A stretch of 45,946 nucleotides of DNA from the NCBI GenBank assembly GCA_946478305.1, contig CAMLBO010000032.1, positions 1 to 45,946 on the forward strand, written 5' to 3'. The notes under the pieces were generated by a model, which saw only the letters and a program-made list of their open reading frames with translations, was not told where the DNA came from and made no database searches. This document shows, in pieces, positions 18,192 through 27,711 of the stretch; the stretch's first letter is position 1; each line of letters opens with the position of its first letter. Origin of the DNA: an uncultured Enterobacterales bacterium. Its GTDB lineage: Bacteria > Pseudomonadota > Gammaproteobacteria > Enterobacterales > Enterobacteriaceae. Position numbers and translations under genes: made by a program.

Positions 18192-19238
18192 TCAGGGGGC
18201 CTTCTTATAACGTGTCTGAGGCAGAGATGCCGGATCAAAAGCGTCGCGCACTGCTTCGCCGATAAAAATCAGCAATGAGAGCAGGGTCGCTAATAAAACA
18301 AAAGTACTGATGCCGAGCCAGGGGGCCTGCAGATTATTTTTGCCCTCCAGCAGCAGGTTGCCCAGCGACGGTGAACCGAGCGGCAGACCGAAACCGAGAA
18401 AATCCAGTGAAGCCAGCGTGGTGATGGAACCGCAAAGAATAAACGGCAGATAGGTGAGGGTCGCCACCATCGCGTTCGGTAACATATGGCGCAGCATGAT
18501 CATACGATCACTGACGCCCATCGCCTGAGCGGCGCGGATATAGTCGAAATTTCGCGTCCGCAGGAACTCAGCCCTCACCACACCCACCAGAATCATCCAG
18601 CCAGAAAGTACGCTTATCAACAGCAGCCACCAGAAGTTCGGTTGCACTACACTCGACAACATAATGATGAGAAACAGCGTCGGCATGCCTGACCATACTT
18701 CAATCAAGCGCTGTCCTACCAGATCCACTCTTCCCCCGTAATAACCCTGCACCGCACCTGCTGTTACACCTATCAATGAGGTAAGCAGAGTCAGCAAAAT
18801 GCCGAAGAACAGCGAAATGCGCATACCATAAAGCAGTTGTGCCAGCACGTCGTGGCCGCTGCTGTCGGTGCCAAGCCAGTTCTGTGCTGAAGGCGGAGCA
18901 GGGAAGGGACGTTGGGTATTGAAGTTGATGGAATTAAAACTGTGGCGGAGAGGGGCCCACACTGCCCAGCCGCGCTGCTCAATGTGTTTAATTACGTAAG
19001 GGTCCTGATAGTCTGCCGGTGTCTCCAGTTCGCCACCGAAGGTCGTTTCGCTGTAATTGAAGATGAACGGAGCATAAATATGACCCTGATAGTTCACCAG
19101 CAGCGGTTTATCGTTGGCAATCACATTGGATAACAGCGACAGAATAAACATCAGCAGGAAAATCCACAACGACCAGAAACCGCGTGAATTAGCCCGGAAA
19201 CGGGACCAGCGTGTTTGGTTCAGGGGGCTTATTATCAT
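18192..19238 (-). CDS. yejE: ABC transporter permease YejE
   Basis: This is one of the two permeases of the YejABEF peptide importer. The 348 residues (E. coli 341) have an N-terminal helix, a long periplasmic loop (about 45-130), and a membrane domain with the EAA coupling loop [21 protein letters not shown]. The C-terminal [11 protein letters not shown] matches E. coli. Its ATG overlaps the yejB stop by four bases, so translation is probably coupled. Confidence 0.96.
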   Translation of the reverse strand: MIISPLNQTRWSRFRANSRGFWSLWIFLLMFILSLLSNVIANDKPLLVNYQGHIYAPFIFNYSETTFGGELETPADYQDPYVIKHIEQRGWAVWAPLRHSFNSINFNTQRPFPAPPSAQNWLGTDSSGHDVLAQLLYGMRISLFFGILLTLLTSLIGVTAGAVQGYYGGRVDLVGQRLIEVWSGMPTLFLIIMLSSVVQPNFWWLLLISVLSGWMILVGVVRAEFLRTRNFDYIRAAQAMGVSDRMIMLRHMLPNAMVATLTYLPFILCGSITTLASLDFLGFGLPLGSPSLGNLLLEGKNNLQAPWLGISTFVLLATLLSLLIFIGEAVRDAFDPASLPQTRYKKAP

Positions 19239-20332
19239 GACTGGCGGTCCTCAAAGTCGATGCGAGGATCTACCAGCGTGTAGGTGATATCGCTGATGAT
19301 ATTTAGCAGCAGACCAATCAGGGTAAAGATATAGAGCGTGCCAAACATCACCGGGAAATCGCGTTGCACGATGGCGTTATAACCCAGCAATCCAAGCCCG
19401 TGCAGGGAAAACATCACTTCGATAAGCAGTGAGCCCGTAAAAAACATGCTGATAAATATGGCCGGAAAACCGGCAATCACCAGCAGCATGGCGTTGCGGA
19501 AAACGTGGCGATAGAGGATCTTTTTCTCACTCAACCCCTTGGCCCGCGCGGTCACCACATATTGTTTTCTTACCTCATCCATAAAGGAGTTTTTGGTTAG
19601 CATCGTCAGGGTGGCGAACCCGCCAATCACCGTGGCCAGCACTGGCAGCGTAATATGCCAAAGGTAGTCGGTGACTTTTCCATACCAGGGTAACTGATCG
19701 AAATTCGGCGAAGTCAGGCCACGCAGCGGGAACCAGTCAAGATAGCTGCCACCGGTGAACAGCACGATAAGCAGAATGGCAAAAAGAAAAGAGGGTACTG
19801 CATAACCCACAATGATCAGCGTACTGCTCCAGTTATCAAACGCGCTGCCATTTTTTACCGCTTTACGGATGCCAAGAGGGATGGACACCAGATAGATAAT
19901 CAGCGTACTCCACAGGCCGAGGCTAATGGATACCGGCAAACTGCTTTTCACCAGTTGCATCACCGACGCCCCCTGAAACAAGCTATCACCAAAATCAAAA
20001 CGTAGGTAACTCCACAGCATGTCGAAGTAACGCTCTTGCAACGGTTTATCAAAACCGAAGCGGCGCGTAATGTCAGCAATGACTTCCGGATCCAGCCCGC
20101 GCGCCCCCCGATAATGACTGTCACCGACCTGTGCAATCCCTGGCGCAGCCTTACCGGTACCTCCACCGCCTCCGCTGCCAGGTAATCCGTTGCTTTGGCC
20201 CATTTCAATGGCAGCGATAGCCTGATCAACCGGTCCGCCGGGTGCTATCTGCACAATAAAAAAGTTAATGGTGATGATGGCCCAGAGAGTAGGGATCACC
20301 AGCAGCAGGCGTCGCAATAAATAGCGGGTCAC
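19235..20332 (-). CDS. yejB: ABC transporter permease YejB
   Basis: This is the second permease of YejABEF, 365 residues (E. coli 364). It begins with the hydrophobic [21 protein letters not shown] and has a glycine-rich, low-complexity loop near residues 45-65 ([13 protein letters not shown]). The EAA-type segment [23 protein letters not shown] is complete. It starts ten bases after yejA and overlaps yejE by four bases. Confidence 0.96.
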   Translation of the reverse strand: MTRYLLRRLLLVIPTLWAIITINFFIVQIAPGGPVDQAIAAIEMGQSNGLPGSGGGGGTGKAAPGIAQVGDSHYRGARGLDPEVIADITRRFGFDKPLQERYFDMLWSYLRFDFGDSLFQGASVMQLVKSSLPVSISLGLWSTLIIYLVSIPLGIRKAVKNGSAFDNWSSTLIIVGYAVPSFLFAILLIVLFTGGSYLDWFPLRGLTSPNFDQLPWYGKVTDYLWHITLPVLATVIGGFATLTMLTKNSFMDEVRKQYVVTARAKGLSEKKILYRHVFRNAMLLVIAGFPAIFISMFFTGSLLIEVMFSLHGLGLLGYNAIVQRDFPVMFGTLYIFTLIGLLLNIISDITYTLVDPRIDFEDRQS

Positions 20333-20342
20333 GGCAGGCTCC

Positions 20343-22151
20343 TCAACGACGCTCAGCCGGCAAACGGGCTGCCCGGTTCATGTCATACCACCAGGTATCG
20401 AGTTCCAGACCGTTAGCCGGTCGGACCGCTGGCATGGAGAATTTGTCCCAATAGGCATAGCGTTCGTGGTTGCTGTACCACATCGGGATCATATACATGT
20501 TCCAGGTCAGCACCCGGTCCAGTGCTCGTCCCAGCGCGAGCAGCGTATCCGGTTCCCCCTGATGGGCAGCGATTTGATTGGTTAATTGGTCGACTGCCGG
20601 ATCCTTCACGCCGGGTTTGTTATAGGTCGAGTCAATGTATTTACTGTTCCAGACGATTTGTAAGTCGGCGCTCGGATAGGGCGTGGCAGGGTAAACCGTC
20701 GGCAGCATATCGTAGTCACGCCGGCGCATGCGCTGGACAAACTGGGAGCTGTCGACTTCGCGAATCGTCATGTTGATTCCCAGACGCTGTAAATTGTGCT
20801 GGAAAGGCAGAACATATTGCGCATTGCCACCGCTTGGCAGCAGTAACTCAAAGGTGAAGGGTTTGCCCGTTTTCTCATCAACCCGCTGTTGGTCTTTCAC
20901 CACCCAACCAGCCTGTTTGAGCAGGTCGGTGGCTTTAAGAAGATTGGCGCGATCATTGCCGCTGCCGTCAGAGTGAGGAGGCTGATACAGAGTAGTGAAG
21001 ACTTCGTCAGGTATTTTTCCCTTCAACGGCGCAAGCCACGCCAGTTCCGCCGAATCAGGGTAACTCTTCGCCCTGTAATCCGTGTTTTGGAAATAGCTGT
21101 CAGCCCGTTGGTACGCGTTGTAATAGAGGGCTTTATTCATCCAGTCGAAATCAAACGCCAGCGTAATAGCTTCGCGCACCCGTCGGTCACTGAATTGCGG
21201 GCGTTGAAGATTGAAGGCCAGCCAGCGGGTGTCTTGGGCAGCCTGATTCTGCTGATCCTGTTTGACGATATAATTCTTACTGAAGTTGGCGCCCTGATAC
21301 TGCACCGCCCAGTTTTTCGGGGAGGGTTCCATTCTGAAATCGAACGCACCCGACTTGAAAGCTTCCAGGGCGACGTTGTCGTCAAGATAATAGTCATAGC
21401 GGATGGTATCGAAATTATAGCGCCCGCGGTTGACCGGCAGATTGGCTGCCCAATAATCCGGTACCCGCGAATAGGTGACGTACTGACCCAGTTTATAGTC
21501 ACTGATACGGTAGGGCCCGCTGCTTAATGGTGGTACCGCCAACGGCTCGTTGAACTTATGTTTTTCCCAGAATTTCTGCGGCAATATGGGCAGCCCCAGC
21601 AGGCCGAGCATCATGTCTTTATCGGGACGTGGCAGAACAATTCTGACCGTGAGACGCGAGATGGCTTTCACTTCGACGCCTTTGTAGACCACGCGAAATT
21701 GCGGTACTCCTTCCGTCATGAATTTTTTAAAAGTGAAGGCGACGTCATTGGCGGTGATAGCGCTGTCGTCATGGAAGCGGGCATGCGGGTTGATATCGAC
21801 TTCCACCCAGCGGAAATGGCTGTCATAGCGAGCTGAGTCAGCAATTAGCGGATAATAACTGCCAATCTCATCGCTGGAAGTGGTGAACAGGCTGTCATAC
21901 AGGGTATCTGAGCGCGCCGCAGCGTTACCCCGCGAGGCATAACGGTTGAAGTTATCGTAGGTGCCGATGGCCGCAAGACGGATAGTGCCGCCCTTGGGCG
22001 CCGCCGGATTGACGTAGTCAAAATTGCTGAAGTTGGCGTCGTATTTGGGCTCACCCAAAATCGCAAAAGCGTAGCTGTCCTGAATGGTTTCAGACTGAGC
22101 ACCAAGGCTTATCACGGACAGTAGGGCTACGCAAAAGAGTCGCAAAAACAT
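20343..22151 (-). CDS. yejA: Periplasmic peptide-binding protein YejA
   Basis: YejA is the extracytoplasmic solute-binding protein (SBP family 5) that delivers peptides, and microcin C in E. coli, to YejBE. The 602 residues start with a Sec signal peptide (about 1-20, cleaved near AQS). [29 protein letters not shown] at the mature N-terminus is typical. It is the first gene of the operon, with a 217-bp upstream region containing a 9-bp inverted repeat. It keeps the E. coli neighbour pdeN (rtn) upstream on the same strand. Confidence 0.96.
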   Translation of the reverse strand: MFLRLFCVALLSVISLGAQSETIQDSYAFAILGEPKYDANFSNFDYVNPAAPKGGTIRLAAIGTYDNFNRYASRGNAAARSDTLYDSLFTTSSDEIGSYYPLIADSARYDSHFRWVEVDINPHARFHDDSAITANDVAFTFKKFMTEGVPQFRVVYKGVEVKAISRLTVRIVLPRPDKDMMLGLLGLPILPQKFWEKHKFNEPLAVPPLSSGPYRISDYKLGQYVTYSRVPDYWAANLPVNRGRYNFDTIRYDYYLDDNVALEAFKSGAFDFRMEPSPKNWAVQYQGANFSKNYIVKQDQQNQAAQDTRWLAFNLQRPQFSDRRVREAITLAFDFDWMNKALYYNAYQRADSYFQNTDYRAKSYPDSAELAWLAPLKGKIPDEVFTTLYQPPHSDGSGNDRANLLKATDLLKQAGWVVKDQQRVDEKTGKPFTFELLLPSGGNAQYVLPFQHNLQRLGINMTIREVDSSQFVQRMRRRDYDMLPTVYPATPYPSADLQIVWNSKYIDSTYNKPGVKDPAVDQLTNQIAAHQGEPDTLLALGRALDRVLTWNMYMIPMWYSNHERYAYWDKFSMPAVRPANGLELDTWWYDMNRAARLPAERR

Positions 22152-22238
22152 CCTGAAAACTCCGGCTAAAACGGCGGGATTTCACTGCAATGTCTGACTG
22201 GTTGCGTGCAAATCTGCCGGTATATGAGGGCGGGACCT

Positions 22239-22273
22239 CGGGTAAAGTGATTGAAACAATTACCCTTTACCCG
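22239..22273. promoter_or_regulatory. Inverted repeat upstream of yejA
   Basis: CGGGTAAAG (22239-22247) and CTTTACCCG (22265-22273) are perfect 9-bp arms around 17 bases that can pair further (ATTG-AAA-CAAT). It lies about 90 bp before the yejA ATG and after the pdeN stop. No T tract follows on the minus strand, so it looks more like an operator or leader structure than a terminator. Confidence 0.45.
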
Positions 22274-22368
22274 CTGATTTTGGCTGTTGTACCACACTCT
22301 TAAAGAGAGTCTAAGACAAAAAATGTGAGCAGGAGAAATTGTGTGACAGGGGCAGAGGTCACCACTGG

Positions 22369-23952
22369 TCACTTTTCCAGCACTATATTCCCGCCATTCA
22401 CCTCTACAGTGAAATGCATCAGCTCCTCAGCTGATAACGGTTTGCTGTACAAATATCCCTGCAATAAGGTAACGCCATGCTTTCGCAGATATTCTGCCTG
22501 CTGCACGGTTTCCACCCCTTCGGCTACTGTTTTCAGTTTCAGCTCTTCAGTCAGCTTCAAAACGGTGTCCAGTACCGGCGCGATTAACGTGTTCTGATCG
22601 ATGGACATCACGAATCCACGGTCGATCTTGAGATAATCCAGTGTGAATTTCTCGAGATAAATTAATGCACTGTGGCCAGTACCAAAATCATCGATAGCAA
22701 TTTCAATCCCCTGGCGACGCAGCCAATTGAATTCCCGCATGGCGTTTTCGTTATCGATCATGCCGCGCTCAGTAATTTCAAACACTATCTGGAAGTGGTT
22801 TTCCGGCATGGCGGAGAGGAAATTCATCACGTCGTCGCGGAAGCTGACTTTATTCATATGGTGTGGCGAAATGTTGATACCGAATTTAGCCTTAAATGGC
22901 ATCACTTGTTGAAGGCGGTGTGCGTCTTCAGCCGCCAGCTGCATCATGCGCTGCGTTAAGGGGACAATCATACCCTGTGACTCGGCGTAGCTGATGAAAA
23001 TATCCGGCGGGATTCGCCCTTCGAACGGATGTTGCCAGCGCATCAGGGCCTCAAGCCCTGCGACTTTCAGGCTCTGAGTTTCCATCACCGGCTGGTATTC
23101 GACAAAGAACTGGCCGTCTCTTAGAGCGCGCATAATTTCGCGCTCCGGGCTGTGGCGGCTTACCAGGGTAAAATAGATCAACGCCCCGACCATCAGGCTT
23201 AACAGCAGGGCCGCCAGCAGGGTAAAGCGGATATTTTCACCGGTGATTTGCGGGGCGTAGAGCCTTAACGTAAATGGGTAATCCCCCACTCTGATTTCGG
23301 AATAGTGCGAGTGGGGCAGATCTTTGACGGCTATGAGAGTGGTGTTATGTGAGGTTAGAGCGTTATCACCTATGATTAACGCAAAACCATGATAGCCTTC
23401 GTCAGTTTGGGCAAAGAGCATATAAGGTGAGAGCGTGAGCTCGAGCGTCGCCAGTACGCCGCTGCCCTCAGAATCAGGATCGCGATACCAAATGGCAATG
23501 ACCGGCCGGTTGGGAACGAAGCTGGTGCCTTGCTCAAGCTGAATATCCAGAGGTTTATGCCAGTCCAATCCTGAGAAGATATCTTCAACAGCAAGCGTCA
23601 TTTCTCCCGTAGCCGAGGAGCAATAAACCAGACCATCACGAACCAGCAAAAAATCCCTGACACCCAGCGTTAGTGCGGCATCACGGCTCAACTGATCTTC
23701 GGCCATATCGCAGCTTCCCCCCGGTAACTGGCTAAGACGCTTCATGGTATCCGTAAGATTTTGCAGATAGGTGGCACTGAATTGTGCCGTTCGCGCTCCG
23801 ATGAGTTGCTGCTGCTGTTCATTCTTTAATGCAATGACATACAAGGTTGCAGCACTGAAAACAAAAAAGAGCAAAGTGGCGGCAATAAGACTTTTAATCA
23901 GATAACTGCGTCTGGGTAAAACGGTGTGGGTGAGAGCCGATTTCAACCCCAT
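22369..23952 (-). CDS. pdeN: Cyclic-di-GMP phosphodiesterase, CSS-EAL type (Rtn/PdeN)
   Basis: This is an inner-membrane c-di-GMP phosphodiesterase of the CSS-EAL group. The 527 residues have two membrane helices, near 15-40 and 242-265, that frame a periplasmic CSS domain. That domain has the redox-sensitive CSS triplet at 111-113 (YCSSATGEM) and a second cysteine at 81. The cytoplasmic EAL domain follows with EAL at 301-303 and the catalytic DDFGTG at 421-426, so it should be active. ATG 23952 has GAAGG eight bases upstream; a GTG at 23967 is less likely. In E. coli the same gene is called rtn or pdeN and lies in the same place. Confidence 0.92.
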   Translation of the reverse strand: MGLKSALTHTVLPRRSYLIKSLIAATLLFFVFSAATLYVIALKNEQQQQLIGARTAQFSATYLQNLTDTMKRLSQLPGGSCDMAEDQLSRDAALTLGVRDFLLVRDGLVYCSSATGEMTLAVEDIFSGLDWHKPLDIQLEQGTSFVPNRPVIAIWYRDPDSEGSGVLATLELTLSPYMLFAQTDEGYHGFALIIGDNALTSHNTTLIAVKDLPHSHYSEIRVGDYPFTLRLYAPQITGENIRFTLLAALLLSLMVGALIYFTLVSRHSPEREIMRALRDGQFFVEYQPVMETQSLKVAGLEALMRWQHPFEGRIPPDIFISYAESQGMIVPLTQRMMQLAAEDAHRLQQVMPFKAKFGINISPHHMNKVSFRDDVMNFLSAMPENHFQIVFEITERGMIDNENAMREFNWLRRQGIEIAIDDFGTGHSALIYLEKFTLDYLKIDRGFVMSIDQNTLIAPVLDTVLKLTEELKLKTVAEGVETVQQAEYLRKHGVTLLQGYLYSKPLSAEELMHFTVEVNGGNIVLEK

Positions 23953-24063
23953 TTTATCAACCTTCACTCATGATGTTACGGAATTAGAAGTATAACGTAA
24001 CGCAATGAATAGCAGTCATTAAATAAACTGGAGTGGAGGTTTTTAAAAAGCGGTTACAACGAG

Positions 24064-24100
24064 CAAAAAAAAACGCCATCCAATGGATGACGTCTTTTTT
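24064..24100 (-). terminator. Terminator downstream of mepS
   Basis: Read on the minus strand, GACGTCATCC, loop ATT, GGATGGCGT (with one mismatch) is followed by nine T. It lies just after the mepS stop codon, before pdeN, and should separate the two transcripts. A T tract also exists on the plus strand. Confidence 0.85.
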
Positions 24101-24138
24101 ATTCGCTTGGCTTGGGACAACAAGAGTAGATGCTTTAG

Positions 24139-24723
24139 TTAGCTGTGCTCACCACTGGCTAAAACACGTCTTGCTTCACGGAAACGTTTATTCCAATAAG
24201 TTTCGTTCAGATTTGAAATCATCACACCATTGCTGGTTGAAGCATGAACAAACTGATCATTACCTAAATAAATGCCTACGTGACGTCCCGTAGAGCCTGC
24301 ACGGAACAGAACCAGATCACCCGCACGCAGTTTAGTGCGTTGGATTTTCTTGCCCTTTTCTTCCTGTTCATAAGTAGAACGAGGCAAATCCATACCGAAT
24401 TGTTCGCGGAATGTTACCTGAACGAAGGCTGAGCAATCGATACCACGCTTGCTGTCACCACCTAACCGATAACGAACGCCTTTCCAGTCAGCATATTGAT
24501 CCATGATTTTGGATTTTACGTTGACGCTACGAACCATTGCTTCGAATTCATCCTGAGAGGCTTGCAGTAGAAGACCATCTTTGTCATTTACTGCACGCAT
24601 ATCAGTTTGCGCGTTTTCTGTGTTCGAAGAATGTGTGCCACTACACGCAGTGAGAATAATTGCTGCGCCAATCGCGGGAATTATCCGCGTTATATATCTC
24701 ATAAACGGTTGAGACTTGACCAT
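24139..24723 (-). CDS. mepS: Murein DD-endopeptidase MepS (Spr), lipoprotein
   Basis: MepS cleaves D-Ala-mDAP crosslinks in peptidoglycan to allow growth of the sacculus, and is anchored in the outer membrane as a lipoprotein. The 194 residues carry a signal peptide with lipobox LTAC (lipidated Cys27) and a C-terminal NlpC/P60 domain with catalytic Cys97 (IDCSAF), His148 (RHVGIYL) and His160 (FVHAS). E. coli MepS is 188 residues. Serine follows the lipid cysteine, which fits outer-membrane sorting. It stands alone, with its own terminator. Confidence 0.95.
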   Translation of the reverse strand: MVKSQPFMRYITRIIPAIGAAIILTACSGTHSSNTENAQTDMRAVNDKDGLLLQASQDEFEAMVRSVNVKSKIMDQYADWKGVRYRLGGDSKRGIDCSAFVQVTFREQFGMDLPRSTYEQEEKGKKIQRTKLRAGDLVLFRAGSTGRHVGIYLGNDQFVHASTSNGVMISNLNETYWNKRFREARRVLASGEHS

Positions 24724-25172
24724 TGTTGTTGTTATCCCTTGATGTCCTTAACGATTAAATCGTTATAAATTGCCAAACGAAGCGAGAGTACCTGCTGCAT
24801 ACAGAGGCGCCAAACACTTGGACAGGGAAACGTGCTGTAGCGCACATTTTTTCTGGAATCAAGCCGTTTATGCCACATTTCTATGCAAACGCATTGGAGA
24901 TTACCGTAATGAATAGGGGATTGCGAGAGGTTTTGCGGGATTTTTTATATGAAATTGTGATGTAACGTTATGTTAGCGTTAATGTAATAAATGATGGGTG
25001 ATATTTATGCGTTTTTGGCTTAAAACGGCCAGATAACCGGCCTTTAAGACAAAAATCTGAAAAAGCTATGCGATAACTTATCTATGAGAATGGCCTGACG
25101 CAGCGCAGAAATAACGTTCAGGCCATAACATTTACGTATGGCGGTTAAAAGTATTGGCTTTTCTGAATTGCC
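24724..25172. other. 449-bp region between lpxT and mepS, no gene seen
   Basis: It holds the mepS promoter and leader. AACGATT-A-AATCGTT (24750-24764) is a perfect odd palindrome 27 bases before the mepS ATG. ATGGCCTGA (25090-25098) and TCAGGCCAT (25118-25126) form a 9-bp stem with a 19-base loop downstream of lpxT. I found no open frame with a good start and no recognisable small RNA. Confidence 0.4.
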
Positions 25173-25196
25173 TCAATGAGGTCGTAATTGAGGCAA
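25168..25196. terminator. Stem-loop overlapping the lpxT stop codon
   Basis: TTGCCTCAAT (25168-25177), nine-base loop, ATTGAGGCAA (25187-25196). On the minus strand this perfect 10-bp stem contains the last eight codons and the stop of lpxT. No T run follows directly, so it may stabilise the 3' end rather than terminate. Confidence 0.5.
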
Positions 25197-25874
25197 ATGA
25201 CGATCCAGCCAGTTAACCAATCCATCACAGGCCGGAGTCATTAACCACCAGCTGGCGCCGATCAGAACCACAGACAGGGAGCCCACTGCGATATCAGTAA
25301 ACCAGTGCGCGCCGATCATAATGCGTGGTAATGAGAAGATGAGGGTGATCACCAACGCCACTGCAAAAGCGCCTTTTCCCAGATAACGCAGCATGAAGCA
25401 GCTGAACACAATCAGCATCATGCCGTGATCACCGGGAAAGCTGTCGCCAGAGGAGTCTTTGGTAGGAATTCCAATCAGCTGACTGACGCGATTAACGCCC
25501 GGGAAGCTCAGGGAAGGACTTTTATGGCTGACGGGCAACAGGTGTCCCAACTGGTTAAGTACCACAGCGGTCAACAGCATCACAAAACCAATGATAATCA
25601 TCCGGCGGCGTTCAGCGGTATCACGCTTTATATAGAAGAATAAGTAGAGCAACCCCATCGCCAGCAGTGAGATTCCGTCAAAAGCGCGGTTGTTGGTGAT
25701 TGCCACCACGTGCAGGAAAGTCACATTGGTCGCCAGATGACGGTTGAAATAGAAGAAAATAGAAGAGTCTATCGGAAACCAAAAACCATGATTAGCTGGC
25801 AGGTAATACGACAGAAAAAGCGCGATGCCCATGACGTTGAGCAGCAGGATTGCAGGAAGATTGCGACGCCACAT
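25173..25874 (-). CDS. lpxT: Kdo2-lipid A phosphotransferase LpxT (PAP2 family)
   Basis: LpxT transfers a phosphate from undecaprenyl pyrophosphate to the 1-phosphate of lipid A at the periplasmic face of the inner membrane. The 233 residues (E. coli 237) have about six membrane segments and the PAP2 signature: Lys139, SFPGDHG at 145-151 (His150), and Arg184-(N5)-His190 with Asp194 (PRIMIGAHWFTD). TNNRAFDG near residue 60 matches E. coli. It is transcribed toward mepS, in the conserved order yeiR-lpxT-mepS. Confidence 0.93.
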   Translation of the reverse strand: MWRRNLPAILLLNVMGIALFLSYYLPANHGFWFPIDSSIFFYFNRHLATNVTFLHVVAITNNRAFDGISLLAMGLLYLFFYIKRDTAERRRMIIIGFVMLLTAVVLNQLGHLLPVSHKSPSLSFPGVNRVSQLIGIPTKDSSGDSFPGDHGMMLIVFSCFMLRYLGKGAFAVALVITLIFSLPRIMIGAHWFTDIAVGSLSVVLIGASWWLMTPACDGLVNWLDRHLPQLRPH

Positions 25875-25935
25875 AAATAGAAACCTGTTATTTAGCGAAT
25901 GTTAATTATTATAGAAGGGCGATACGTTAAGCCGC

Positions 25936-26910
25936 CTAACCTAAACGAATCTTCAACAAAGAAGATTGCAGCACATTCCATTGGGCTTCGTCACGGGTGA
26001 TAAGCTCAATCCGGCTGTCCAAAGGGTCACCTGGCCGCGTTTCTATTTGCAGATCCTGACCTTGGCGGTTTACCAGCAACGTCCCTTCCTTAATACGCAC
26101 AACACCCTTAACGCGATCCACGGGGGCCAGGCGAGCCCATTCGAGTATATCAATGGTATCAAATACGGTGTCGGCATCAAAAATCCAGCCGCAGCTTGAG
26201 TAGCCGTCAGCCTGATTCAGCGCACGCCGCCAGCGCTGATTTCCGGGCAGGCTCAGCGCTGCAAGCCCGCGGGTTGAAGCCTGGGCATGGTGATGCGCGC
26301 CGTCGGGAAGTTGCGCCAGATTCAGACGCGGGCGGTCGAGCAGGGCAGTATCCACGGTGCCATTCGACGTGATAATCACTTCCCGCTCCCCAGCCCATTG
26401 GTTTTGCCATGCAGCCAGTGCCTGATAGTCCTGTTCTGAATAGGTGTCAGATTTGTTGGCCACTACCACGTCGGCCGCGGCCAGCTGGTCACGGAAATTT
26501 TCATTTTCCACGGTGCGCTGATCGCTGAGATTGCGGGCATCGAGCAGGCATAGCGATGCATTGAGGGTCAGCCAGTTACTGTAAACCTCAGAGGATAATA
26601 AAGAGAGAATTTGCTTGGGATGACCCAGTCCGGTGGGCTCAATCAGCAGACGGTCAGGCTTTGATTGCTGTAGCAGCATATTCAGGCCTACCTGCATTGG
26701 CAGCCCATTTACGCAGCACATGCAGCCACCGGGGATCTCTTTAAGCACTGCACCGCTGTCCGCCAGAAGCGCACCATCAATACCCACTTCACCAAATTCA
26801 TTAACCAGTACGGCCCACTTCTCGCCTTCCGGCTTTTGTGCCAACAGGTGGCGAAGAGTGGTGGTTTTACCACTGCCCAGAAAACCGGTAATGAGGTTGA
26901 TTTTTGTCAT
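25936..26910 (-). CDS. yeiR: G3E-family GTPase YeiR (zinc-binding metallochaperone-like)
   Basis: YeiR belongs to the COG0523 G3E GTPases, which bind metals and hydrolyse GTP; E. coli YeiR binds zinc. The 324 residues contain the P-loop GFLGSGKT at 9-16, the metal motif CMCC (CxCC) at 63-66 and the guanine-specificity motif NKSD near residue 155. His-rich DGAHHHAQ lies in the linker near residue 210, followed by the CobW C-terminal domain. ATG 26910 has GGAG six bases upstream, so the four-residue extension to 26922 is rejected. No obvious Zur box is seen upstream. Confidence 0.93.
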   Translation of the reverse strand: MTKINLITGFLGSGKTTTLRHLLAQKPEGEKWAVLVNEFGEVGIDGALLADSGAVLKEIPGGCMCCVNGLPMQVGLNMLLQQSKPDRLLIEPTGLGHPKQILSLLSSEVYSNWLTLNASLCLLDARNLSDQRTVENENFRDQLAAADVVVANKSDTYSEQDYQALAAWQNQWAGEREVIITSNGTVDTALLDRPRLNLAQLPDGAHHHAQASTRGLAALSLPGNQRWRRALNQADGYSSCGWIFDADTVFDTIDILEWARLAPVDRVKGVVRIKEGTLLVNRQGQDLQIETRPGDPLDSRIELITRDEAQWNVLQSSLLKIRLG

Positions 26911-27164
26911 CCGAAACTCCATTTAGTGCGCGCATCTTATCCTACTGAAATAATTGACCTTTATCATGTCTGCGCATTGGGACATGAAGAATAAGATCAA
27001 TAAGATGCCGTCAGCGCTTAAGAAAATCCACTTTTGTGCCGATTAATCGCACGTAGTGGTTATTTCACTTGAGAAATTTTGATTTTTTTTGTGCGAAAAA
27101 TCCTAGTTATTAAGTGAAGTTATTCTAATGTTAATGATGAGTTAAGACTTATAGCGAGGTGGCC

Positions 27165-27473
27165 ATGAGCAGATTAGCGATGATCCTGTTTTTTGGACTT
27201 TTTACCTCAGGGATGACACAAGCAGTAGTTGGTTCTTCAAGCGGTACCATCCACTTCTACGGTGCCATTGTTGAAGATGCATGCTCTATCAGTAGTAGTC
27301 AGGATAATGTGACAACACATTGTTATCGAGACGGAAAAAATATAGTTCAGACGCAAACGCTCGCGTCGGGTAATCTGCCTAATTTTACGTTACCCAAATC
27401 ATTGGGACACGTAACAACACAGCACATTAAAAACAATCCTCATCTGGCAATAATGACAGTGAACTATAATTAA
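27165..27473 (+). CDS. Small secreted pilin-like protein, orphan
   Basis: I do not recognise a named gene. The 102 residues start with a signal peptide (about 1-20, MSRLAMILFFGLFTSGMTQA). The mature part begins in pilin style (GTIHFYGAIVEDACSIS), with Cys40 and Cys53 available for a disulphide. It ends VNYN with a penultimate tyrosine, as chaperone-usher subunits often do. At about 80 mature residues it is half the usual pilin length, and there is no chaperone or usher gene in the window. GAGG lies five bases before ATG 27165; a GTG six bases earlier is less likely. It is divergent from yeiR. Confidence 0.7.
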   Translation: MSRLAMILFFGLFTSGMTQAVVGSSSGTIHFYGAIVEDACSISSSQDNVTTHCYRDGKNIVQTQTLASGNLPNFTLPKSLGHVTTQHIKNNPHLAIMTVNYN

Positions 27474-27502
27474 AGTCCGATATGAAATGAGTAGCAGAGG
27501 TG

Positions 27503-27537
27503 ATGAATGGCGCAGATTGTTCTCCTGCGCTATTCAT
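27503..27537 (+). terminator. Long stem-loop after the pilin-like gene
   Basis: ATGAATGGCGCAG (27503-27515), nine-base loop, CTGCGCTATTCAT (27525-27537): 13 pairs in RNA, with one G-U. It begins 30 bases after the stop codon of the pilin-like gene. No T run follows, so it is either a Rho-dependent 3' end structure or a remnant repeat. Confidence 0.5.
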
Positions 27538-27557
27538 GGTCTGATAGGTTTTTACTG

Positions 27558-27570
27558 TTGGCCTATCCAA
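27558..27570. promoter_or_regulatory. Distal copy of the palindromic box upstream of the GntR-family gene
   Basis: TTGGCCTATCCAA matches 11 of 13 bases of the yeiQ-side box read as TTGGCCTGACCAA. It lies 119 bp upstream of the proximal box at 27677. Confidence 0.4.
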
Positions 27571-27676
27571 TGTTGACTTCACCGACACTTTCAAGTTGCT
27601 GAACGCGACTCAATTCCTTGCCGTGATATACTTCCTCCTCATTTTTAGGCATTTAAGCAAATCCTCGTGTGATTAA

Positions 27677-27689
27677 TTTGCCTGACCAA
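27677..27689. promoter_or_regulatory. Proximal palindromic box before the GntR-family gene (autoregulation candidate)
   Basis: TTTGCCTGACCAA matches 12 of 13 bases of the box in front of yeiQ (29995-30007, minus strand TTGGCCTGACCAA). TTGG-N5-CCAA resembles operators of FadR-subfamily regulators such as PdhR, LldR, UxuR and ExuR. It ends 22 bp before the regulator ATG, well placed for repression. Confidence 0.6.
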
Positions 27690-27711
27690 TTATTCGTTCC
27701 AGGACAGTGTG

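Noticed and set aside
22364-22377. Palindrome near the pdeN stop (GGTCACCACTGGTCAC)
   Set aside because: On checking, it is a short direct repeat of GGTCAC and not an inverted repeat.
24836-24853. Small terminator (GTGC-TGTAGC-GCAC then T run) as evidence of a small RNA between lpxT and mepS
   Set aside because: The stem is only four pairs and no promoter or conserved RNA could be seen.
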